NCBI GenBank assembly: GCA_047967505.1
Contig: CM106539.1
Source: Dipteris shenzhenensis
Lineage: Eukaryota > Polypodiophyta > Polypodiopsida > Gleicheniales
Length of the DNA: 64,000 nt
Direction: 5' to 3' (one strand)
Positions 19,401 to 31,400 of this stretch are shown here, one piece after another. Each line of letters begins with the position of its first letter. Position 1 is the first letter of the stretch. The notes beneath the pieces were generated by a model, which saw only the letters and a program-made list of their open reading frames with translations, was not told the DNA's origin and searched no databases. A program made the position numbers and the translations under genes.

Positions 19401-22400
19401 CTCTGATAAGCAATTGGACGTCTTTACGTATGATCGATCTCTACGGGAATCCTTCCACCGCAGATCGGTTTGCTAGCCTGGCTCCAGAAAATCGTATTAT
19501 GAGCGACCAATTTACAAAAGACATCCCTACCGCTCTCGGCAACTGTACGTTGCTTACAGACATTATGCTCGAGAGGAACGAGGTGGGGGGCGTGATTCAA
19601 GATGGGCTGGGGGAGCTTACCAAGCTCCAAAATCTGAACTTGCAATTGATTCATCTCAGTGATGCGTTACCGCCAACTTTAGGGAACTGCTCTAATCTGA
19701 AAACTCTGCTGATGGACAACAATCAGCTCTTTCAATCTGTTCTCCGGAGTTAGGTGCGCTTTGTGCTGGCTTGCAGCAATTGAGCCTGGCAACCAATTTG
19801 CTCACAAGAATGCTACCTCCAGCGCTGGGAAACTGCACTGTGCTCTTATCCCGGACACCTTAACCCAGCTGCACTTGCTGAATTATCTGAACTTTGAGGT
19901 CAACAACTTCACAGGAAGTTTGCACTTGGCTTTAGGCCACCTCCACTTTTTAACAATGCTCCTAGTCGTAGATAATGCTCTCATAGGACCCATCTCCCTT
20001 GGGATTAGAAATTTGACGCAGATCCAGAGTCTTTACCTATTCGACAATGCCCTCACAGGATCCATTGCGGATAGCATCACAGAATGCACCTTCCTTAAAA
20101 TTTGGATCGGTCACAATGGATTCAACCTGCAACAACGACAATCAAGATTCAGCATCAAGGTTGGTCACAACGAAACCCTGGAAACCGAGCTAGTAGAGGC
20201 TTCTCAAATTTCTCACGATTTCAATGATCACTTACGGAACGAAAGAAGGGATCTCCAATCTCGTAATGATATGCATATATGTGGCTGCAATGACGACTCA
20301 CGAGTTTAGACTCTTTTGAGACAACTTACCAATCATGATACTCCAGGGTCTATGATATATTTGGTGTAGTCATTCTCGGCATAGCTGAAGAGAGCGAGTG
20401 AGTTGGTAACTACTTGTTGCTTCAAGCCAACAGTGTGCATCTCCTCTTTGAACTGGATGATTTGAGCGCTGAAGTCGGCCCAAAAGTGTCAAATACCCCG
20501 CTTCCACAGATGCTCCATCGCTAGGGATAGTAAGTGACAAGCATAATATGAGACTCCAAGGACCCTAGCCAGTGACAAGCATAATATGAGACTCCAAGGA
20601 CCCTAGCCTAACGCCGCCACGGCAAGGTTAGTAACAGTGGCTGTGCTGTTGATGCAGTGAGGTGGTACATTGCATGCATCTATTTATATTGTTGTAAGGA
20701 TCTCATTTTTGCACTATGCTCGTCGCTCGCGATCAGAATGGCACTGGCATCGACGAGTTCAGATGAGCAGCTAGCTCTTGACACAGTAGACTCATTCGGT
20801 GCAAAGGGGAAGCGTGAACAAAGTGTCAACGAAGCGGGCTGCAGAAAACAAAACTGATCAAGAAATTGGAAATTATGCTTCGACTTCAATGCCTCAGGTA
20901 AGCTCCACTCTAGCGTCCCATACTAAAAATAAAAAAAAGCAATGCAAACCCAAAACAGCGTCACACCTTCAGAACCTGAGCTGAAAGGTTTTGAAAAAAA
21001 AAAGGATCGTCGTTCCATGTAGATAGTCCTCAATGGCACACGAGGCCTCAAAGCTCCCCTTGCCTCCAATTAACAAAGAGTAGTGGCTTCGTTGCAGAAG
21101 AATGTTGTTGTCTCAGTCCTCCTCTGGCTATCAAATTGCCATAGCAAGAAAGTGGGAAATGTTTTTTCTCTCATTTGCTCTTAATTTTGTCTAAAGTCTC
21201 TTACAAACTTTCTTCTTTTCTTTTCTCTTTCGCTTGTGATAGAAAAAAATTTAATTTGTAATATTGGATTTATTCTAGTCTTATGAAGGTGTGTGGTTTT
21301 CTAAGTTTTAGTGTGTGTCTCCAAAATTGAGTGTTTGCATTTAGGCATTGAAAATGATAGCATGAGGGTCCAATGAATCATTGGATTTGTCTTTGGCTGA
21401 ATGACTTCACTGTCTAACTCTTGTAGACCTACACACAGCTTGAGGAATGTATATGATAGTAAAGATTATTCTCATGTGATTTGAGGTTTCACCAATAAAA
21501 TCTCATTATACGGAGCCAGTTTCTGCTTTGTTTTTGTTTCTTATATAATCAAGTTTGGGATGATTGTAACCTTTTTCTTTTGAGAAGAAGAATCAATGAG
21601 ATGAGAGATGAAAGAACGAGACTGAATCTGTATGGGTAATTTTTGGTCTTCTTTTTGTATGAATGGTGTATCATACTTCAAGGTGTAGCTTGAGCTGAGG
21701 TGACACGGCATGCTTTTAACTTACTCATGGTATGTCTGGTTTCTTATTTTAGGAGGGGAAATTGACTGATACTACAGCATCACAAGCAAGGCGAGGAAAG
21801 GATATACAGGGCATACCTTGGGAAAGGTTGCAGTTCACTCGGGAAATCTACAGGGAGACAAGACTGCGACAATACAAGAACTATGAGAACTTGAACCGCC
21901 CCCATGAAGAGCTAAATAAGGTGAGATTGCAAGTTGCTTTTACTTGGCTGTCCTTGGCTCGGGTTTTTTATCAAAGATGGTGCCATACCTGTCTAAAAAA
22001 TTGTGTAGGGAGTCGGGACAAAGAAATATCCTAAGCAAAATTTCCCCACTCATAGTGCAGGCTCTTTGACAAAAGTGTATAGAGGATGTAGAAATATCCA
22101 GGGATATTATTTTTTGAGATATTCATTTCTTTACTGGCTTTTGTATACAGGAGTGCATGGAAGTCACGAAGGGAGGCAAGTTTTTTGAGTTTCAATACAA
22201 CACAAGGGCTGTGAAGTCTACAGTTATGCATTTTCAGGTGTGGGAAGAGTGTCACTCTTGTTTTGTTCTGTTGTTTGGGGTGGGTCGGAAACTGTGCTGC
22301 AAATCCTTAATAGTTTTGAATTTCTGTGGGAGGATATATGGTTTGTGCAAAAATCTAGTACACTCTTTTTCTCTCTCTGGTTTAAATATCTATTGTAGGC

Positions 22401-25400
22401 AATTCCCTTCTCATGTTGTCAGTGGGTTAGGGGTGCCAGGATTTGGGAGCTTATCTGGTTGCACTAGCACTCCTCTTTATTACAGATATGCCTTCCTTTG
22501 AGTCTCCCAATTGAAAGAGCTAAGGTCCCCCTACAAGATGAAAAATGGTTTTAGAAATACCTTTTTCCAACTTGTTAAAAATTGCTTTAAACTGCCTCAC
22601 TAAAAAGCTTCTCCTGAAAGTCATCTAGCCTCACTTCAAAAGTTTGGTCAAATCAATCTGCTCTCTAATTAATAATGTCAGATTGAGCTGAAGGAGGAGA
22701 TCAAGCTTAGGTTTTAAGTATTTAGCGCCATTGGTTTTCTTTACATTTGGCAAACATAAATACACACATTTATAATACTCTGCAATTCAAAAGCATGTGC
22801 ACTGACTTCCGAATGTCGCATATCTAGGGATTTAAAAAGAAGCCCAGTAAAAAAATACTGCCATCACAAATTCATGTGATACAGAGGCTTCCCAAAATCA
22901 AGCATACAAATGAGCATAGGGTTACCTTCATAAGACTAGAATGTATCCAATCTTACCAAGTTTACAAAACAAAATTAAAAAGAGACGTAAGAATGAATTT
23001 ACACTATGCAACACACATCTTTACATTCAGTATTGGGTGTCATAGGTGAGGAGATATATGCACAGTCCTAAGACCGTGCAATGGTATGCAGTTAATCACA
23101 TTTTTAGATACTTGCAGGGCACCAAGCATCTTGGATTGTTCTATGCCCCGAGGGGGGAGGGGGCAGTTGACTTTTACTTCGCTCATATTCAATGATTCGG
23201 ACTGGGCTGGTGACAATGATGATAGGCAGTCCACAAGTGCAAATTGTTTCTTTCTTGGCAGCTCATGCATATCTTGTTTGAACAAGAAGCAACCCACTAT
23301 GGCCACCTCCTCATGTGAGGCTGAGTACAGGGCAGCCTTCACAATGTTTGTGTAGTCGCAGCAAGACCTTTAAACCGTTTTGTGAGGTGTATGCGTATGC
23401 ACCACGGAGAGGGTGAGGTGTATGCGTATGCACCATAGATAGGAAGAGAGAGAGAGATTTTTAGGGTTAGAGGGAATGTAGACGACACCAGATTGGGTCC
23501 CTATACCAACTGAGGGCCCCTTTCCCAAGTAGGGAAGAATTTGCTTTGTACTTGGAGAACTGCAAAATACGAATAACACTCCTTCAGATAGCACGGAATG
23601 CAACTCCAAGGATCACCCTTCGACACTAAGAGCTGGCCCACGAATGCCTGAGAAACAACCCGATCTCGACCAAGGCCAACGCTGCCCACACCGTCAATGT
23701 AGACCACCGTGTAAGGCTATAGAAGAGGCGTGTGTTGTCCCCGGGCATGCAGCTCTGCTGCATGAGTGAGAGAGGACAGAAATCTGAGAGCTATGGAGTG
23801 AAAGATGAGAGATGCAGAGCTAAAGAGAGCTGATAAAGAGCTAAGAAAAGAGCTGAAAACTTGAAAAGAAAGCTGCTGAAACAGAACCCCGAACTTCTAC
23901 TCTGAGCTTGGGCTATGGTGCTGCGTAGGCACCCTCCTGGATTACCCCTCCCAAAAACGGAATCACCAAAGGCCTGTTGACTTTGCTGCTGTCCTGCAGG
24001 GGATTTTTGGAGGGGCTAGAGCTCCTATGGGGCTGGTGTAGGAGGCTGAACTGAGGGGGAGCTGGATGGGAAATGAAGGCAGCAAGACCCCCTTTACATA
24101 GGGAGTTGGTTGGCTGGTCCAACCAGCCAAAAATAGCCAATCAGCCAGTCATTTGGTTGGCTGGCTGGTTGGCCCTTAAATCGACCCCTCCAGGCTGCCT
24201 AGGGAGGGGCAGAAGGCAGCATATGAAAGCTGCCTTCCCCCAGCCCATTTCCTTTTCTTGGATCTGCCTCCAGGAGCCTTCTAGGCTCCTACCTTGGCTG
24301 CTCTTGTCCCCTTTACTTGGTCCAGCCCTTGGGGGCCCTTCTGGGCTCCTACTCTAGGCTGAGACCTAGACCTAGCTAAAGATGGAAACACTAACCTATT
24401 GCTCTCCAGTGGATACTAGTGAACATGGACTTGATTCTTGACTTGACCTAAGGCTGAGAGACTAACCTACGTAGCTCGTGCCTGACTGTCCCTAGACAAG
24501 GGATAAATCTCCTATATCAGGGATCTATTCGCACTTGTTGATGTAGCTAGTTGCCACCTTGCACCCAAGTGCAGGTGTCACGAGGACATGAAAAGTGATG
24601 TAAAGTATCTTCGTAACTCAACCTACGCTTAACCCAGGGTTAATTTAGTGGTTCCATTGCCGGGATCGTCACCATCTTCCTACAGAGGTGAGCCCTGGTA
24701 GTGTTGGGTGAAGGACACCTTTAGTGCAATTGTTGCTATAGCCATCAATCTTAGCAAGCATGTCACACTGTGAGAGGTCATTGACCATTTCAGAGCAGGA
24801 GGGGCAGGACGAAGATAGAGCATCAGAGAGCTTTGAAGAGGAGCACAGTACCGGTGGGGGTGATGACCAGTAGGACAGTGGGGCACATCCAGTGTCTCCT
24901 GAGCATGCCACGGAGGACTCACAGGATGAGGTAGATGAGGCAGAGAAGCTTGATCCCACTGCACTTTTTCAGCTACGAATGCTAAGTGTAGCGGGATCCT
25001 TGTCGCAGTTGCAACATTTTGTCACGGAGATTATGCAAGCTCCTCCCCCTATGGTTGCTTCCCCTGGAAGCAAAAAGTCATCTCAGAAGAAACATAAGAA
25101 GCATAAGAAGACTCCTAGGCATGTTTCTTTCAGTGGACAGCCGTTAGAGATGCCCTCGATCACCCCTGTAGCGGGTAATGCCAATAACTTTCATTCAGTC
25201 AACCAGGGACAGCAAGCCCTTCCTTAGCCCACGATGCATCCATGATATTTTGGAGGGGGATCAGTTTTTCAGGCAATGGTAGCACCATCCGCAGAGGCAC
25301 CCGGAATGCCAGGTAGCTTTATGGGCAGCACGCAGCCAGGAATGCAGAATTTCCAGCAACCTATGATGGGTGGAATGCCCCCTGCAAATGCCAATATGAT

Positions 25401-28400
25401 GTACTCAAACATTGGGATGCAGTCTGGAATGCAAACAGGAATGCCTGGGACAATGGGCAATACTTGGAATATGCCACAGATGCAGGGAGTGGGACCTGGA
25501 ATGCCAAACCCACCATGGGTACGGTTGGAATGGCTCAGAATGCGGGAGTAGTGATGCCCCCACGGTTTTTACAGCTCCCTGTTTATGACAATCTCACCCC
25601 TAAAGGCAAATTGAAAGATTACAAGGAGGGAGGGGCAACTGTCAAGTTTAAGACTTTCAATGGGATGCAGGACAGATTGAAGGCTTTGACATTCGTGCAA
25701 CAGTTTGATGCTGCCTACTCAGGTGGACACTTCACAGAATCCTCAAAAGTCCGAAAGGCAACCACCTTTTTGAAGGGCAATGCACTGCAATGGTGGACCA
25801 ACCTCCTCTTGCAAGGCAGAGCACCTACCACTGGGTCGAATTCAAGTAAGTCTTCTCAGTAGCATGGCTCACTACCACTTTTGAGGTGGATATCATGACC
25901 ACCTGGTACAGGTTGGATGCTGCAAATTGCAGAAATTTGGAAGACTACAATAAGAAGTTTTGGGAAGCCCTACTGTCAGTGAATTCTTACAGACCTGTAC
26001 CGCTGTCCGAGCAAATTGAAAAGATAGTGCTGCGGGTTGCCAAAGGAGATTCGGGACTACTGCACGAAGACAAGGGTTTCCAATATGTCTCAGTTGGTTG
26101 AGAATGCCACACTACAGCTTATGCACTAATGCAAGGGAAAGTTTCTGGGTTCAAAGGAAGCTCATAGGAGACATCAAGGTCAAAAGGCAGCAAGACGGAA
26201 TCCCCTAAGAAGTTTACAAAGTTTTCACAGCCCACGAAGGCAAAGTTTGTTGGAGGACAGAGGCGAGTACCGACCCGCATGTCTGATGAGGAAAAGCAAA
26301 TTCTTTATGATGCCAACAAGTGTTATATTTGCAAGGAGGAAGGCCACAGGTCTTTTGAATGCCCACATAAGAAGCGGAAGTTCCCTCCTTCTGAGCAGGG
26401 TGAGCACAAGGAGGAAAAGAGCACTGATCAAAAGAATAAAAGCCCAAGCCCACTGCTGGTCTTTTGCCAGACTTGATTGGGGCTATTCAAAATACAGATG
26501 CTACAGAGTTATGCCGGGCATGGGGCAAGATAAGAGACCAGACAGCTCTGATGTTTTTCGATCCGGGAGCCAAGGCCAATTTCATCTCTCCAGAGCTGGC
26601 TGGAAAGTTAGGAATAAGGGCAGAAGAGATGGGTCCTTTGTGTGATGTAGATATGGCTTGTCCGGGACTCAGCCAGTCAGTTACTCCGGTGATAGTAGGC
26701 AAGCTGCGGATGCATATTCAGAGCTTGTGGACAAAGAAGAGTTCTATATTATGCCGTTGAATGGTTGTGATGTGTTACTGGGGATACCTTGGCACTTTCG
26801 TGTTGGGGCTGTTTTGGATCCAAAGAATAAAACAATCACAATCACTCACTGTGGCAAGACCCACGCTCTAGATGCTAAATTGAAGGGAGAATCCATCCCT
26901 ATTGTATCTGCTTCTGCCATTGGCAACGTAATGAAAAAGCATCTTTCAGCGTACTTAGTGTTTGCATCTGAAAAGAAGTCAGTAGAAGAAGAGTCATTTT
27001 TCTAAGGTGGAAAAACAGCGAACAGATTTTCTTTTTCCGTTTAGGGACTGTTTTTCTGACTCACTTCCACAAGAGTTGCCCCCTGAAAGGCCAGAAGATC
27101 ACACGATAGATATAATCCCTGGTAGCAGTCCTCCTAACCGACCTCCTTACAGGATCAGTGCAGCCCAGCAAGAGAAAATTAGGAACCAGGTCAAGGACCT
27201 GCTGGAGAAGGGGCTGATTCAGCCCAGCTCTTCACCTTACTGCTCACCCGTGCTCTTGGTCCAGAAGAAGGATGGATCTCGGCGGATGTGCATTGACTAT
27301 AGAGCCCTCAATAAGATTACCATTAAGAACAGATTCCCTATACCTCGGATAGATGATATTTTGGATAGGTTACAGGGGTCTGGAATGTTCAGCTGCATTG
27401 ATATGAAGAGTGGTTATCACCAGATCAGAATTCAGCCAGAGGATGTTCACAAAACAACATTTTGTATCACATTTGGTTTGTACAAGTTTCTTGTCATGCC
27501 ATTTGGGTTAACCAATGCACCTGCCACCTTCAACAGAATGATGGACAGGATTTTTAGAGAGCACCGAGCCTTTGTTGGCACTTTCTTCCGATGACATCAT
27601 CGTGTTCTTTCAAGATGAGGCTGAACATAGGAAGCACCTGGCAATTGTTCTCGAGGAGCTATGGAAGCATAAGCTGCTTGTCAATGCCAAGACAAGTGAA
27701 TTCTTCATGCTTGAGATCCATTTTCTCGGGCACATTGTTTCCAAGGATGGAGTTAGGATGGACCCTGCCAAGGTAGAGGCCATCAGGAATTGGCCACACC
27801 TGAAGAACATCCATGAAGTACGCAGCTTTCTGGGCTTGTGCTCGTACTACAGGAGGTTCATTCGGTATTTTGCAGAGATTGCATCTCCTTTACATGCCTT
27901 ACAGAAGAAAGGGGTCACTTTTAGATGGGGTTCCAAAGAAATTGCAGCTTTTGACCTACTGAAGGAGCGACTGCTCAGATCCTATGATTATTTTGCCAGA
28001 TCTCTGCAAACCCTTCGCTGTCCAAGCAGATACTTGTGGGAACAGCGTAGGAGGGGTACTTATGTAGGATAGAAGAGTCGTGGCATACAAGAGTAGAGTG
28101 CTCCAGGATGCTGAAATGAATTTTGGCATCTATGAGAAAGAGATGTTGCCTGTCATCCATGCTCTTTCAACCTGGAAGCATTATCTTTTGGGTGCTGATT
28201 TTCATGTTCAGATCGATCATCAATCACTGCGGTACTTTCTCACTCAAAGAAAGTTGTCTGAGAAGCATATGAGGTGGTCAAATTTTCTTTCTATGTTTCA
28301 TTTTCAGATTGTGCATGTGCTTGGGAAGAAGAATGTTGTTGCAGAGAAGAAGAATGTTGTAGATGCACTCTCATGCAAGCCCACCACTCTAGATGCAGTG

Positions 28401-31400
28401 CCTGTTGAGCCACAAGTTTCAGCAGTGACCATTGCATATCATGATGAGCTTGATGCTGTGAAGGATCAATATGCCAATGATGCTGATTTTTCACGGATTT
28501 ATGATAAGTTGGTCGATGCACAGAGGCATGAGCACTATACTCTCAAAGACGGATTTCTGATGATGCATGGCAGATTGTGTGTCACGAAACAGTTGAGGCC
28601 CAAAGTGTTGACAGAGAGTCATGCTCCACCCTATGCAGGACACAGAGGGATTGATGCCACCATCAAAGCTATGGAGCACTATTTCTTTTGGCCATCATTG
28701 AGGAAAGATGTCGAGGCATATGTCAGGACATGCATCACCTGCCAAAAGGTGAAATATGACAGGCAAAAGCCGGCTGGACTACTGCAGCCTCTACCTATTC
28801 TCGACCGACCTTGGCAGAGCATTGCCATGGATTTTATCTTTGATCTTCCTCGTACACCATCTGGACATGATGGGATATGGACCATTATTTGCAGATTCAG
28901 CAAGCAGACCCACTTCATTCCCATCAAAAAGAAAATTACAGCAGACCAGATGGCGATACTCTTTATGTCTCATGTGTTTAAACATCACAGGATGCCTCAA
29001 TCAATTGTCAGTGATAGAGACCCGCGGATGACAAGTCTTTTCTGGAGAGGTATCTTTGAGAATATGGGTACCACGTTGAATTTCTCATCCTCTTTCCATC
29101 CTGAATCTGATGGGCTGCCCGAAGAAGCCGATTCCACTGCCCTTGATCTTCTCAAATGCTATGTTTCGGATCAGCAATCGAAATGGGAGCAATTTTTGCC
29201 ACTTGTTGAGTTCGCGTACAACAACACTGTACACTCATCCATGGGGAAAGCCCCCTTTGAAATTGTGGCAGGAGAACGGAAGGTACCTCCCATTCTGCAT
29301 ACGAAAGAGAAGATTTTTGAAGCGGACAGATTTGTGGAAAGTTTGGATGTTGCTTACCAGAAGGTCAAAACAGCCCTCCAGAAAAGCCAAGAGAAGCACA
29401 AACGGGCAGCCGATAAGCATCGCTGCGAGTTACTCTTGAAAGAGGGCGATTGGGTGCTGCTGCGTTTTCAAAAAGCATGACTCAGGAAGATGAAAGGCAA
29501 GACGAAAATGTACACAAAGCTGAAGATGTGGTATTATGGTCCTTTTTAGGTTTTTAAATGCATTAATGATGTAGCTTACAGGCTGAAGCTACCTGCCACT
29601 TGGACCATACACAATGCCTTTCATGTGAGTTTATTGAAGCCTTTCCAGGGTGATGTGCTTGTTGACCTGCTGCATGAGGATCAGCCCGAGGGTGGAAGAG
29701 TTGGATGAAATCTTGGTTCCGGAACAGATTTTGACACATATGGAAAGAAAAGTGAAAGATAGAGTTTCCCGTTGCTACGTGGTGAAGTTCAGGAATTATT
29801 CTGCACTGGATGCGAGGTGGATGGAGGAGGGTGACCTAGAGGACTCACCTTAGATTTTGCAGCTTTACCTCGACGCGTTTCAGCTTGCGCCAACTACGGT
29901 ACAGGCTCCTACAGGTTCAACAAAGCAAAGATTTGGAGCATTGCCCGGCGCTCAAGAGGAGGGTAGCACCTCCCCTTGATTCAGACTGCTCATATATCTA
30001 AAGATCGCTTGGTGGCACCGATTGTCTCACCCGAGATGCTGCCTACTGACAGTATTTTTGCCGTGAGGTCTCCATGATGGCTGTTCGCGACACTCGACAT
30101 AGAGGATGCATTGATGTATGGATGGACTCTCGAGCTTTCCTAGCCCATATTATCATTACAGGTTGTATCTTACAGATGATGTATATTCTGGTGTGGGCTA
30201 TTTCTGTCTATTTGTACTTTTTCAGCAGCAACCTAGGTAGTTTGCTGCTTTAAGAGGAGGGTATGTCACGAGGACATGAAAAATGATGTAAAGTATCTTC
30301 GTAACTCAACCTACGCTTAACCCAGGGTTAACCATGGTTAAGTGTTGTAATGGTTTGGCTGTGAGGGACTGGCTAGAGGAAGTGCACACTTCCGAGAAGT
30401 TCCTAATGGCAAAGTCTAGGTGCACCACTAGGTCCTAGGGGCAAGGCAAAGGCTTTAAAAGAGGGGTCTAAAAGTTAGGCCCAAGGACAACCAAGGTTGT
30501 CCTTGGTATGGGGGTTAGGACTTTAATGAAGGGGCAAATGGCAAGGAGGAGGTGCCATTTGTCATGCATTTGTATGCATGCCGTTCTCCCACCTTCCATC
30601 TCTCTCCCCTCACTCTCCCAAAGGTGTTGGACGTTTTCAGTTGTTCTTGTGCAGTTTTTGAGCTGTTTGAGTTGTTTCAAGCCTGTTTTCAGCCGTTTTA
30701 AGTCTGTTTTGACTGTTCCAAGGCTACTACGCACTTCTAGGAAGTGCCAAAAGTCATTTTTGAACTTTCTGAAAATTTTTGTTCGGACTGTACGGACGCT
30801 CATACGGCTGTACGGACGTTCATACGGCTGTACGGACGTTCGTATGGCTGTACGGAATCCATACAGACATGTTCAGCTGCCTCCAGCAGGTGCTCAGGGT
30901 TATCTTTAGCTGTGTTGGATCTTTGTGCACATGTTTCTGGCTGTGTGGTGGCTTCTGGAGCTGTTTTGGACCAGTGCAGGCTGCAGTTTTTTTCCCTGCT
31001 ACTTTTGGCACCCTCTCCTAAGAGGACTCAGGCACAGGTTCCGAGGCAATCATTTCGGGGCAGATTTGTGAACCATCTTTCCTCTACAGCTCTTTCTTGT
31101 TCACCCTCCGCTCTCTACCTTCATTTCTCTTTTCTCCTGATTGCTGGAAGACACCTGCACCCTGCGGGGAGCCTGGACAGAGGATAGGTGCGAGGAAAGA
31201 GCTCGCTACTCTGCCATAGACAACGGGAGTTGGTTTCGGGTTCTATTTTTCCTTGTTCTTTCTTGCTTTGCAGCTTTTTGCAGTGCATGCTTATGGTTTG
31301 CAATGCTTTCAGGACTCCTACAGGTTCTAGCAAGCACCCAGAGGCAAGGGTGATCTTGTGAAAGGCCTAAGGACAGTGTGGATGCATGTGATAGCCTTGA

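Noticed and set aside
20717-20899. Candidate extra exon of the WD40 gene ending CAGGTAAGC
   Set aside because: Frames contain stops, and exons 1 and 2 already join in phase 0 with family-like sequence.
24649-24668. Possible tRNA gene fragment at the gypsy PBS sites
   Set aside because: Only the 3'-end complement is present, directly after LTR ends, which is the expected primer-binding site.
30508-31187. Overlapping plus-strand ORFs in the LTR of element B
   Set aside because: Frames are created by the GTACGG array and T/C-rich LTR sequence; no domain.
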